Of a DNA stretch of 42,110 nt, positions 7,335 through 15,067 are shown piece by piece (the stretch's first letter is position 1; every line of letters starts with the position of its first letter). The DNA comes from Comamonadaceae bacterium (lineage in GTDB: Bacteria; Pseudomonadota; Gammaproteobacteria; Burkholderiales; Burkholderiaceae_C), in assembly GCA_947442105.1 (NCBI GenBank), contig CANEVH010000036.1, positions 1 to 42,110 on the forward strand, written 5' to 3'. The translations under genes were made by a program, and so were the position numbers. The notes under the pieces are model-generated. The model did not search any database. It was not told where the DNA came from and saw only the letters and a program-made list of their open reading frames with translations.

Positions 7335-8471
7335 ATGAAAATGAATACCATCGCAGTCGCAGTGCTCGCCTTGTCCTCAGGCTTTGCCATGGCGCAAAAC
7401 GCAATCGTCACCATCGCGCACGTTGGCCCCACCAGTGGCGCGATCGCCCACTTGGGCAAGGACAATGAAAACGGCGCCATCATGGCGATCGAAGAACTCA
7501 ACGCCGCAGGCGTCACCATCGGTGGCAAAAAAGTCACGCTCAAGTTGATGACCGAAGACGACGCAGCCGATCCCAAGCAAGGCACCGCAGTTGCGCAAAA
7601 GCTCGCGGACGCCAAAGTGTCCGGCGTGGTCGGTCACCTGAATTCGGGCACTTCAATCCCTGCATCCAAGATTTACAGCGACGCAGGCATTCCCCAAATC
7701 TCTCCTTCCGCCACCAACCCCAAGTACACACGCCAAGGCTTCAAAACTACCTTCCGCGTGGTGGCTGATGACACCCAACTGGGCGGCACGCTGGGCAAGT
7801 ACGCAGTGGCCACGCTCAAAGGCAAGTCCATTGCCGTGATCGATGACCGCACCGCCTACGGCCAAGGCGTGGCTGAAGAGTTCAGCAAAGCCGTGAAGGC
7901 GGCTGGCGGCAGCATTGTGGCCACCGAGTACACCACCGACAAAGCCACCGACTTCAACGCCATCCTGACCACCATCAAAGGCAAAAAGCCGGACGTCGTG
8001 TTCTTCGGCGGTATGGACGCTGTTGCAGGCCCCATGCTGCGCCAAATGAAATCCTTGGGCATCAACGCCAAGTTCATGGGCGGAGACGGCATCTGCTCCA
8101 CCGAGCTGGTCAAGCTCGCTGGCGACGCTGTTAGCGACAACCAAGTGTTCTGCGCTGAAGCTGGTGGCGTCGAAGGCAAGGCCAAAGTGGGCATGGACGC
8201 ATTCAAGGCCAAGTTCAAAGCCAAGTTCAACGCTGACGTGCAGGTCTACGCACCCTATGTGTACGACAGCGTGAAGATCATGGTGGCTGCCATGGTCAAA
8301 GCGGGCTCGTCTGACCCCGCCAAATACCTGCCCGTGCTGGCTGCGACCAAAGACTTCGCTGGCGTGACCGGCCCCATCTCCTTTGACGAAAAAGGCGACA
8401 TCAAGGGCGGCGCTTTGACCCTGAAAACCATCAAGGGCGGCAAGCTGGAAGAACTGGCTGTGATTCGTTAA
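7335..8471 (+). CDS. Periplasmic branched-chain amino-acid-type ABC substrate-binding protein (LivJ/LivK family)
   Basis: The 378-residue protein has a clear signal peptide (M-K-M-N-T, a hydrophobic core, then A-M-A before Q-N-A). It is followed by a type I periplasmic-binding fold in two lobes, starting I-V-T-I-A-H-V-G-P-T-S-G. The segments H-L-N-S-G-T-S-I-P-A-S and I-S-P-S-A-T-N-P are the ligand-contact regions typical of Leu/Ile/Val-binding proteins. It should deliver branched-chain amino acids or a related ligand to a LivHMGF-type transporter, but no permease or ATPase gene is adjacent. It stands alone with a strong terminator right after it and a palindrome before it, consistent with a monocistronic, highly expressed gene. 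Confidence 0.93.
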   Translation: MKMNTIAVAVLALSSGFAMAQNAIVTIAHVGPTSGAIAHLGKDNENGAIMAIEELNAAGVTIGGKKVTLKLMTEDDAADPKQGTAVAQKLADAKVSGVVGHLNSGTSIPASKIYSDAGIPQISPSATNPKYTRQGFKTTFRVVADDTQLGGTLGKYAVATLKGKSIAVIDDRTAYGQGVAEEFSKAVKAAGGSIVATEYTTDKATDFNAILTTIKGKKPDVVFFGGMDAVAGPMLRQMKSLGINAKFMGGDGICSTELVKLAGDAVSDNQVFCAEAGGVEGKAKVGMDAFKAKFKAKFNADVQVYAPYVYDSVKIMVAAMVKAGSSDPAKYLPVLAATKDFAGVTGPISFDEKGDIKGGALTLKTIKGGKLEELAVIR

Positions 8472-8487
8472 TCACTCCCCTCGTTTA

Positions 8488-8507
8488 CTGGCAACACCCG
8501 TTGCCAG
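8488..8507 (+). other. Hairpin preceding the terminator
   Basis: CTGGCAA (8488-8494), a six-base loop and TTGCCAG (8501-8507) form a perfect 7-bp stem, 16 bases after the stop of the binding-protein gene. It is followed within 10 bases by the intrinsic terminator, so the transcript ends in two successive hairpins. The first may protect the 3' end of the mRNA. Confidence 0.5.
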
Positions 8508-8516
8508 CGTAAAAAA

Positions 8517-8546
8517 GGCGCACCTCACAAGGGTGCGCCTTTTTTT
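8517..8546 (+). terminator. Rho-independent terminator of the binding-protein gene
   Basis: GGCGCACC (8517-8524), a 7-base loop and GGTGCGCC (8532-8539) make a perfect GC-rich 8-bp stem. It is followed by seven T (8540-8546) and preceded by six A, so it is a textbook intrinsic terminator. It separates the binding-protein gene from glnS, which starts 28 bases later. Confidence 0.9.
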
Positions 8547-8573
8547 CATGGCGCCAGAAGGTGGCCGTCTAAA

Positions 8574-10409
8574 ATGAAACGCATGAGCAATCACCCCGCG
8601 CCCAAGCCACCCGCCAAGCCCTCTGCGGCACCTGACACCGCCAAACCGAGCAACTTTTTACGCCAGATTATTGAAAGCGACCTGGAAAAAGGCACCTACG
8701 CCACGCGCCGCTGGGCCGGCAGCCCCGGCGACGCCGCCCACCACGCGGCAGGCCCTCTGGACCCGGCTCGCATCCGCACCCGCTTTCCGCCCGAGCCCAA
8801 TGGCTATTTGCACGTGGGCCACGCCAAAAGCATTTGCCTGAACTTTGGCTTGGCGCGCGACTATGGCGGCGTGTGCCACCTGCGCTTTGACGACACCAAC
8901 CCCGAAAAAGAAGACAGCGAATACGTCAACAGCATCATTGACGCCGTGCGTTGGCTGGGCTTTGACTGGGCACAAATCGGCCACGCGCCGGGCAGCGACC
9001 CCGCGTTTCAGGCCAGTGACTACTTTGGCTTTATGTACCGCGCCGCTGAGGCGCTAATTGAGGCCGGCCACGCCTACGTGGACGAACAAACGCCAGAGGA
9101 AATGCGCGCCAACCGGGGCGACTTTGGCAAACCCGGCGTGGACAGCCCGTTCAGGGGCCGCACACCGGCCGAGAACCTGGCGCGCTTTCGCGAAATGCGC
9201 GATGGCCTGCACGCCGACGGCAGCATGGTGCTGCGCGCCAAGATTGATATGGCCAGCCCCAACATCAATATGCGCGATCCGGCCATCTACCGCATCCGCC
9301 GCGCCACGCACCACAACACCGGCGACACCTGGTGCATCTACCCGATGTACACCTTTGCCCACCCGATTGAAGACGCGCTAGAGCAAATCACCCACAGCAT
9401 CTGCACCCTGGAATTTGAAGACCAGCGCCCGTTTTACGACTGGCTGATGGAGCGCCTTATCGAGGCCGGTCTGCTGGCCAGCCCGCCGCCCAAGCAATAC
9501 GAGTTTGCCCGCCTGAACCTCACCTATGTGGTGACCAGCAAACGCAAACTCGCGCAATTGGTCTACGACCACAAAGTCAGCGGCTGGGACGACCCGCGAA
9601 TGCCTACCATCGTCGGCCTGCGCCGCCGGGGCTACACGCCCCAGAGCCTGCAACTGTTTGCTGAGCGCATTGGCGTGACCAAAAGCGACAGCTGGATTGA
9701 CTATTCCACCTTGGAAGGCTGCCTGCGCGAAGACCTGGACGCATCCGCCCCCCGCGCCATGGCCGTGCTAGACCCCCTAAAACTGGTGCTGACCAACTGG
9801 GACTCCGTGATGGGCGCAGGCACCCTAGACGCCTGCACCGCGCCCGTGCACCCCCACCACCCCGAGCTGGGCAACAGAGCGTTCGTGATGGGGCGCGAGG
9901 TGTGGATAGAGCGCAGCGACTTCGAAGAAACGCCCCCGGCTGGCTTTTTTCGCCTGTTCCCTGGCAACAAAGTGCGGCTGAAATACGGCCACATCATCGA
10001 ATGCACCGGCGCCCTGAAAGACGATAGCGGCCACATCACCGAAGTGCACGCCACCCTGATCCCCGACACCAAAAGCGGCACGCCCGGCTCGTCCAGTGTC
10101 AAGGTCAAAGGCGTCATCACCTGGGTGGGCGCCCATGACGGCGTGCGCGCCGAAGTGCGCCTGTACGACCGCCTGTTCAGCGACGAACAACCCGACGCGG
10201 GGGGCAAAGACTTTTTGGAAAGTCTGAACCCGAACAGCCTGAAAGTGGTGAGCGCCATCGTGGAGCCATCACTGGCCAACGCCCTGCCCGACCAGAAGTT
10301 TCAGTTTGAACGCCTGGGCTACTTTGTGGCCGACCGGGTGGACCATGTGGCGGGGGCCAAGGCGGTGTTTAATTTGGCGGTGGGGTTGAAGGACAGTTGG
10401 GGGAAGTGA
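8574..10409 (+). CDS. glnS: Glutaminyl-tRNA synthetase
   Basis: The 611-residue class I aminoacyl-tRNA synthetase charges tRNA-Gln with glutamine. The ATP-binding HIGH motif appears as P-N-G-Y-L-H-V-G-H (about residues 75-83) and the KMSKS-like loop as V-T-S-K-R-K (about 320-325). The segment R-F-D-D-T-N-P-E-K-E is typical of GlnRS/GluRS, and the C-terminal beta-barrel anticodon-binding region is complete to the end, S-W-G-K. It has a Pro/Ala-rich N-terminal extension of about 35 residues, common in betaproteobacteria. ATG 8574 follows a GAAGGTGG sequence; ATG 8583 is a possible alternative. The stop overlaps the next gene's ATG. The last ~120 bases occur again, diverged, at 11252-11372. Confidence 0.97.
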   Translation: MKRMSNHPAPKPPAKPSAAPDTAKPSNFLRQIIESDLEKGTYATRRWAGSPGDAAHHAAGPLDPARIRTRFPPEPNGYLHVGHAKSICLNFGLARDYGGVCHLRFDDTNPEKEDSEYVNSIIDAVRWLGFDWAQIGHAPGSDPAFQASDYFGFMYRAAEALIEAGHAYVDEQTPEEMRANRGDFGKPGVDSPFRGRTPAENLARFREMRDGLHADGSMVLRAKIDMASPNINMRDPAIYRIRRATHHNTGDTWCIYPMYTFAHPIEDALEQITHSICTLEFEDQRPFYDWLMERLIEAGLLASPPPKQYEFARLNLTYVVTSKRKLAQLVYDHKVSGWDDPRMPTIVGLRRRGYTPQSLQLFAERIGVTKSDSWIDYSTLEGCLREDLDASAPRAMAVLDPLKLVLTNWDSVMGAGTLDACTAPVHPHHPELGNRAFVMGREVWIERSDFEETPPAGFFRLFPGNKVRLKYGHIIECTGALKDDSGHITEVHATLIPDTKSGTPGSSSVKVKGVITWVGAHDGVRAEVRLYDRLFSDEQPDAGGKDFLESLNPNSLKVVSAIVEPSLANALPDQKFQFERLGYFVADRVDHVAGAKAVFNLAVGLKDSWGK

Positions 10410-10666
10410 TGATGCGAAGCGTGCGCTTCGAAATGCGAGTGGTACTCACGGAGCACGCCAAGGCGCGTATGGTGGAGCGCGACCTGAGCACGGCATCGGT
10501 TCTGGACATTATTGACACCGGCACACAAAAGGATGCGGGTGGCACCCATTACTGGCTTTACAAGCACTTCCCGGATCGACAAGACAACTTGCTTTGTGTA
10601 GCCGTAGTCATCGACAATGTTTTGGTAGTGAAGACCGTTATGCACCACTGGGAGCCGAATCCATGA
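10409..10666 (+). CDS. DUF4258-family protein (possible RelE-like toxin)
   Basis: The protein has 85 residues from ATG 10409, which overlaps the glnS stop (TGATG); a TTG at 10397 is a less likely start. The N-terminal pattern V-V-L-T-E-H-A-K-A-R-M-V-E-R-D-L and the C-terminal V-V-K-T-V-M strand match DUF4258, a small family with a RelE/BrnT-like look often found beside putative antitoxins. The following gene overlaps its stop by four bases (ATGA) and encodes a DUF2283 protein, so the two are translationally coupled. A toxin role is inferred from this pairing, not shown. It lies inside the segment bounded by two copies of the glnS 3' end, so it was probably acquired. Confidence 0.8.
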   Translation: MMRSVRFEMRVVLTEHAKARMVERDLSTASVLDIIDTGTQKDAGGTHYWLYKHFPDRQDNLLCVAVVIDNVLVVKTVMHHWEPNP

Positions 10667-10854
10667 AAAGCATTTACTTTGAAAAGGATGACATCCTGCA
10701 CATCCGGGTGTCCGACAAAGCCATCGTGCGCGAGGTTTCCCAGGACTGGCACACCAATATCAGCTACGCCGAGGACGGCACGGTTGTTGAAATCGTCCTG
10801 CTGGATGCAAAAAAAGAGGGGCTGATGCCTATGGAATTACGGCAGGCGGCTTGA
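10663..10854 (+). CDS. DUF2283-family protein, copy 1 (possible antitoxin)
   Basis: The 63-residue protein starts at ATG 10663, overlapping the DUF4258 stop. The pattern M-K-S-I-Y-F-E-K-D-D-I-L-H-I-R-V, then acidic residues and V-E-I-V-L-L-D-A, fits DUF2283, a small beta-strand domain that commonly follows DUF4258 genes. It is too short to be an enzyme. The most natural reading is an antitoxin or partner of the DUF4258 protein (inference). A second, clearly different DUF2283 gene follows within 45 bases. Confidence 0.78.
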   Translation: MKSIYFEKDDILHIRVSDKAIVREVSQDWHTNISYAEDGTVVEIVLLDAKKEGLMPMELRQAA

Positions 10855-10895
10855 AGGTGCAATTGTTTTCACAAGTCGGCGACCATTTAGACGGC

Positions 10896-11123
10896 ATGAA
10901 AATTTCTTACGATAACGCGACCGACCCGCTCTACATCCAGTTAGCGGATAGGGCATCGGTGGATTCAGACGAAATCAATAGCGGCGTGGTGCTCGTCTTT
11001 GACGCCAACGACGCACTGCTGGGAATCGACGTGCAGCACGTCAGCCTGCGGGCGGATATCCACAACCTGTCGGTATCTACGCTGCCGTTTGGCGAGTTGC
11101 AGGCTGCGGAGGCGTGTAGTTAG
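10896..11123 (+). CDS. DUF2283-family protein, copy 2
   Basis: The 75-residue protein begins M-K-I-S-Y-D-N-A-T-D-P-L-Y-I-Q-L, the classic start of DUF2283 proteins, which is why ATG 10896 is chosen over the TTG at 10851 that overlaps the previous stop. It continues with G-V-V-L-V-F-D-A and G-I-D-V. It is longer than and only distantly similar to the first copy. Having two DUF2283 genes after one DUF4258 gene is unusual. They may have different roles, such as antitoxin and regulator, or one may be left over from another module. Confidence 0.75.
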   Translation: MKISYDNATDPLYIQLADRASVDSDEINSGVVLVFDANDALLGIDVQHVSLRADIHNLSVSTLPFGELQAAEACS

Positions 11124-11251
11124 TCCTGAATCGGCTCTTGTGCTGAACTCAAGGCACTGAACTGTCCGCAAATACTTTTTGCCAAGCCTCAACCACTTCA
11201 ACCTCAAAATGGCGACAATAAAGGGGAGTCTTGGTTCTCATTCTTCCTGAA

Positions 11252-11372
11252 CGACTAAAAGTTTCAGTTCGAACGCCTGGGCTACTTTGTGGCCGACCGG
11301 GTGGACCATGTGGCGGGTGTGAAGGCGGTGTTTAATTTGGCGGTGGGGTTGAAGGATTCTTGGGGAAAATAA
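11252..11372 (+). pseudogene. Diverged second copy of the glnS 3' end
   Basis: The sequence from 11252 to the TAA at 11370-11372 aligns without gaps to the end of glnS from about 10290 to 10409. Its frame encodes K-F-Q-F-E-R-L-G-Y-F-V-A-D-R and ends L-K-D-S-W-G-K-stop, almost identical to true GlnS. Differences include a TAA in place of a Gln codon at the left edge, several silent changes, and a TAA rather than TGA stop. It is non-functional, with no start or catalytic part. Its divergence from the resident copy suggests it came with incoming DNA from a related strain rather than by recent tandem duplication. The next gene starts four bases after its stop. Confidence 0.9.
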
Positions 11373-11375
11373 CTT

Positions 11376-11807
11376 TTGGCATACCAAACGAACATTGCAG
11401 CTTTTTTGTCCACTGGAAGCAACCATCCACTGCTTGATGCCTATCGAATACTTGTTGCGATTGAGTTGGCGCTCAAAGACGCTGGTTGTAATAGACAGGG
11501 CGGACATGACATCCCTTCGATGTTGGCGCAGACGGCTAGCAAGCACCCTACATTGGCAAGCCAACTCAATGCGCATCTGGCTAAGCTCAGAAACGACTTG
11601 ACTCAACTTGTCTGCAATGGTCCACATGGTTCGCCTACACAGGTCCCGGCCAGAAATTATCCTTACGCCAGATACACCCGCTTTGCAGGTGACTGGGCAG
11701 GCATTGATGAAACACCAAGCCAGCAAGTAATTGCACTGGCACAAACTTGCAACAGCCTGCTGCTACACCTTCAAACACACAAGGTAACTCTGGGAATCCA
11801 ACTATGA
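11376..11807 (+). CDS. Small helical protein coupled to the KGGVGR-variant ATPase, function unknown
   Basis: The 143-residue protein starts at TTG 11376 (no earlier ATG; the next in-frame ATG would remove a third of the protein). A GGGGAAAA stretch just upstream can serve as a ribosome-binding site. No family is recognised. The N-terminal half looks all-helical, with L-L-D-A-Y-R-I-L-V-A-I-E-L-A-L-K-D and L-R-N-D-L-T-Q-L, vaguely like HEPN folds. The canonical R-x4-6-H motif is missing; only R-N-D-L with a distant H is seen. The C-terminal part has an aromatic run, N-Y-P-Y-A-R-Y-T-R-F. Its stop overlaps the ATG of the 888-residue ATPase (ATGA), so the two should be translated together and probably act as partners (inference). 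Confidence 0.7.
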   Translation: MAYQTNIAAFLSTGSNHPLLDAYRILVAIELALKDAGCNRQGGHDIPSMLAQTASKHPTLASQLNAHLAKLRNDLTQLVCNGPHGSPTQVPARNYPYARYTRFAGDWAGIDETPSQQVIALAQTCNSLLLHLQTHKVTLGIQL

Positions 11808-14470
11808 CCCCAATCTCCGAACTAATCCGTAATCTTCGGGCACTCACAAAGCTACCGGAGACTAATCCCCTGCTCCAAGATGTACGTGTAGTTTTTCTCT
11901 CACCGACCTTGCATATTGACCTCATTAGCGAAGTATTTAGGGGCTCGAATGACGAAGACAGAATTTCCAGGGTGGAGGCTGCACTCAGGGACTCGTTTGA
12001 TGCGAGTGCGAATCTACTGAATGATGTCATGGGCCGATTGCCTGTCATCATCAGCCCACTTACGAATGAGGAAGCAACGAATAAAGTGAATTGGCTTGGA
12101 ACAGCAACTACCAGTTCCTGGGTTAATTGGTTTCTCGATAACAAGTCCCCTTACCGTGTTAATGCAATTCCAAGCACACCTCAATACATACACTTTTATG
12201 GCTACAAAGGCGGCCAGGCACGATCTACGATCCTTGCACTGCTTGGGAAGCTCCTAGCTGATGATGGATATCGGGTGTTGGTAATTGACGCAGATACCGA
12301 GGCACCATCACTTGACGGCTTGCTTGGAGCGAATGCTGATCACTTTTCGCAAACCCTAATGGGGCTATGCGGATGGGCAAATGAATGCCGACCTATACCA
12401 GCGGCCTATACGGGGCAACAGGGTCATGGCCGAATCGACGTTTTGCCCTGTCGCCCGCGAAATGAACAACATGACTTGGACTTTGCCTTATTAATAGCAA
12501 CGGCACCACTTGATGCACGTGTTTATGAAAAAGCTGCATCTAACTTGCGAATAACTTTAGCCAAGTTGGATGAGCCATATGATTTTGTTCTCGTGGATCA
12601 CCGCACTGGTATCGCTACATCGGTACTGCCGCTTATAAGCGAACTACCCGGGCCGGCGGTGGTTTTCGCCCGAACTGATGCTAATGCGCTATCTATTCCA
12701 TCCGAAATGAAAAAGGTAGTGAGGTCAATTTTTCAAAGTTCCCGAAGCACGGCGGGTGCGTTTGTTAGTTTTTCCCTTGATGCCAATCGCAAAGCACACG
12801 CAGTGATTCCTCCTCATGAAGCGGCTGCACGTGAGGTTCTCCTAGGAGCCTTAGCAGATGCCATGGGTGGCGACTCGACCAAAGTATCAAGCACCGCACA
12901 TGGGGAACAGGTGGAAGAAGACTTCGACCTATCTCCAGAAGAGTTAGCATTCAACTGGATCGATTGGTATTTAGATCGTTCGTTACTCGACTCAACATTA
13001 CCCGATATATCTAGATTACAAAGTGACAACATTGCTGCATTGCAAAAACTACGAGGAGTGCTAGGCTTACCAATTAATAAAAAGGTCATGGAACAAAGAA
13101 ACACCTCAAAATACGCCGTGACAGCGGCACTGTCAGTTTCTGGAGCAAAAGATGAAGGTGAATTTATCCACATCCCTGATATAGAGAGGCTATTTACAAA
13201 AGGAAGTCCGCTAACCTATATCCTAGGAAGAAAAGGTACGGGTAAAACTCGCCTTTTAAGAGAAGTTGCCTTGAGGAAACTAGGCATACCAATACTCGTC
13301 GCAGCTGATGAGAAAAATTTTCCAGCGCCTCGTAGCCACTCCATAGAAGCTAATAAATGGGTTACGAAATATGATAAACCTGAAGAATTTTGGTGGTCAT
13401 TGATAGGGCTGGCAATTCAAGAGGGATTCAACCTACCTGACGCCGTCATCAATTTTCTTGATGGTACCCAAAGTTCATCAGAGTTATCTGACCCTTTGAA
13501 AATTAAAAAACTACTGAACCAGTTAACTGATCAGAAGGTATTCCTTATTGATGGCCTAGAGACGCTCGTTCCTGCCTCTAAGACAAAAGCATATGTTTCG
13601 GGATTATTTTCAGTTATGAACACGATTCAAAATGACACTACTCTTTCATCGAAAATCGTGATTCGAGCATTCCTCCGAGAGGATTTAGCTGCTGATTCTG
13701 TACAAAATATTGAACAACAGATGGAAGGTAGAGTGCTTCGCTTGAAGTGGAGTGCAACTTCAATTCTTAATTTTGCTGTATCTCGTCTACCCTTGCTACC
13801 ATGGATCAACGAGAAATTTTCATCGGTAACTAAAGAAATTTTGGGTTTTGCAAACGAAGTACAACAAAGCGGTTTATCAGAGCAACAGGCCACTCAAATA
13901 CTTCTTCGCGTATTTCCTGACCGCCTTAGGCGGAACAGCTTATTGACTTCAACTTTTTTACGCCTGTATTTCTCAGACGCAGGTGGCGATGATACAAATA
14001 CCGCAACATTTTATCCCCGCCTATATCTTTCATTTCTACAGAAACTAGATGAATTAGCTAGGACTGACAGTACTGCCTTGAACGACGTGGATCAGCGGTT
14101 AAATTCAAATCTACTGAATAAAGCATACGATCAAGCCTCATCAGCTTTCATTGAAGAAACAAAGCAAGAAATGGTTCACTTATTATCATTAAAATATGAA
14201 AAATCAGAAGATTCATCAAACAATGATCAGTCTGATATTACCGTATTTGTTGCAGCATTCGATGGCCTGAGTACGCCTTTTGCAATGGACAAGCTAGTAT
14301 CTAACTTGAAGGAAAAAACCCCATTCACGGATCAGTCAATTCGGGAGTCCCTCCGCCAAATGAAGGCCCTAAGAATGTTTGAAGATCGCCCTGGCTATCC
14401 TGGCTGGTGGCGAGTTGGTCAACTTTACAAAATGGGTCTCCGAATGAAATACGCACGAGGTTCACAGTAA
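11804..14470 (+). CDS. Dual-NTPase protein: KGGVGR-variant ParA-like domain plus second P-loop domain
   Basis: The 888-residue protein starts at ATG 11804 (coupled, ATGA). After a ~125-residue N-terminal region comes a ParA/MinD-like (SIMIBI) NTPase domain. Its P-loop is Y-K-G-G-Q-A-R-S-T (about residues 134-142), where the usual G-K is replaced by A-R, as in proteins annotated KGGVGR-motif variant ATPases. It also has V-L-V-I-D-A-D-T-E-A-P-S and a Walker-B-like D-F-V-L-V-D-H (about 260-266). A second, canonical P-loop, G-R-K-G-T-G-K-T (475-482), with Walker B V-F-L-I-D-G-L-E (about 579-586), follows, then a helical C-terminus possibly ending in a winged helix. DNA here is visibly AT-richer than the flanks, especially after 13000. 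Relatives of this variant occur in predicted prokaryotic conflict systems. An anti-phage role is inference. Confidence 0.85.
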   Translation: MTPISELIRNLRALTKLPETNPLLQDVRVVFLSPTLHIDLISEVFRGSNDEDRISRVEAALRDSFDASANLLNDVMGRLPVIISPLTNEEATNKVNWLGTATTSSWVNWFLDNKSPYRVNAIPSTPQYIHFYGYKGGQARSTILALLGKLLADDGYRVLVIDADTEAPSLDGLLGANADHFSQTLMGLCGWANECRPIPAAYTGQQGHGRIDVLPCRPRNEQHDLDFALLIATAPLDARVYEKAASNLRITLAKLDEPYDFVLVDHRTGIATSVLPLISELPGPAVVFARTDANALSIPSEMKKVVRSIFQSSRSTAGAFVSFSLDANRKAHAVIPPHEAAAREVLLGALADAMGGDSTKVSSTAHGEQVEEDFDLSPEELAFNWIDWYLDRSLLDSTLPDISRLQSDNIAALQKLRGVLGLPINKKVMEQRNTSKYAVTAALSVSGAKDEGEFIHIPDIERLFTKGSPLTYILGRKGTGKTRLLREVALRKLGIPILVAADEKNFPAPRSHSIEANKWVTKYDKPEEFWWSLIGLAIQEGFNLPDAVINFLDGTQSSSELSDPLKIKKLLNQLTDQKVFLIDGLETLVPASKTKAYVSGLFSVMNTIQNDTTLSSKIVIRAFLREDLAADSVQNIEQQMEGRVLRLKWSATSILNFAVSRLPLLPWINEKFSSVTKEILGFANEVQQSGLSEQQATQILLRVFPDRLRRNSLLTSTFLRLYFSDAGGDDTNTATFYPRLYLSFLQKLDELARTDSTALNDVDQRLNSNLLNKAYDQASSAFIEETKQEMVHLLSLKYEKSEDSSNNDQSDITVFVAAFDGLSTPFAMDKLVSNLKEKTPFTDQSIRESLRQMKALRMFEDRPGYPGWWRVGQLYKMGLRMKYARGSQ

Positions 14471-14487
14471 CCCTAGCGCTGTCACCC

Positions 14488-15021
14488 ATGCACCCCATCC
14501 TCCACTTCTGGTTCACCGAACTAAGCCCCAAGCAGCACTTCGCCAAAGACGCCGCGCTGGACGAGACCATCCGCACCCGCTTCGGCGCCACGCTGGAGGC
14601 TGCGGCCCGGGGCGATCTGTTTGCCTGGCGCGCTACGCCGCAGGGGCGGCTGGCGGAGGTGGTGGTGCTGGACCAGTTTTCGCGCAATGTGTACCGCGAC
14701 TCGCCCCGCGCCTTTGCGCAGGACGCGCTGGCCCTGGCGCTGGCGCAAGAGCTGGTGGCCAGTGGGCAAGACCGCAGCCTGCCCCTCGCGCAGCGCAGCT
14801 TTGCCTACATGCCCTATATGCACAGCGAGTCCGCGCTGGTGCACACGCAAGCGGTGGCGCTGTTTTCGCAGCCGGGCCTAGAAGACAGCTTGCGCTCTGC
14901 GCTGCGTCACAAAGCCATCATCGACCGCTTTGGCCGCTACCCCCACCGCAACGCGGTTTTGGGGCGCAGCTCCACACCGCAGGAGCTGGTTTTTTTGAGC
15001 GAGCCGGGGTCGTCGGTTTAG
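14488..15021 (+). CDS. DUF924-family protein
   Basis: The 177-residue protein from ATG 14488 begins H-P-I-L-H-F-W-F and contains L-D-Q-F-S-R-N-V-Y-R-D-S-P-R-A-F, R-S-F-A-Y-M-P-Y-M-H-S-E and R-F-G-R-Y-P-H-R-N, all signature segments of the DUF924 family. The family is a TPR-like helical fold of unknown biochemical role found widely in bacteria and some eukaryotes. Base composition returns to the high GC of the core genome here, so this is probably the resident gene on the right side of the acquired cassette. It begins 17 bases after the ATPase stop. Confidence 0.9.
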   Translation: MHPILHFWFTELSPKQHFAKDAALDETIRTRFGATLEAAARGDLFAWRATPQGRLAEVVVLDQFSRNVYRDSPRAFAQDALALALAQELVASGQDRSLPLAQRSFAYMPYMHSESALVHTQAVALFSQPGLEDSLRSALRHKAIIDRFGRYPHRNAVLGRSSTPQELVFLSEPGSSV

Positions 15022-15022
15022 C

Positions 15023-15067
15023 TTGGCTTTAAAACCCAATTCGGGTATTATAAAACCCAATATGGGT
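15023..15067 (+). promoter_or_regulatory. Promoter with two tandem operators before the MNT-HEPN pair
   Basis: TTGGCT (15023-15028), 17 bases and TATTAT (15046-15051) look like a sigma-70 promoter. It is overlaid by two near-identical inverted repeats, ACCCAATTCGGGT (15034-15046) and ACCCAATATGGGT (15055-15067), spaced exactly 21 bp apart, two helical turns. The second covers the ATG at 15062. Binding by the winged-helix domain of the encoded MNT protein would block transcription, so autoregulation is likely (inference). The predicted transcript start lies only a few bases before the ATG, so the mRNA could be leaderless or nearly so. Confidence 0.65.

Noticed and set aside
11130..11240. Short minus-strand frame of about 30 codons between the DUF2283 gene and the glnS remnant
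   Set aside because: Too short, no recognised motif and no ribosome-binding site of note; could be chance.
10409..14470. Integrative element with its own integrase at glnS
   Set aside because: Neither integrase nor transposase is encoded between the two glnS tails or in the cassette. The glnS repeats are too diverged to be a fresh att site pair.
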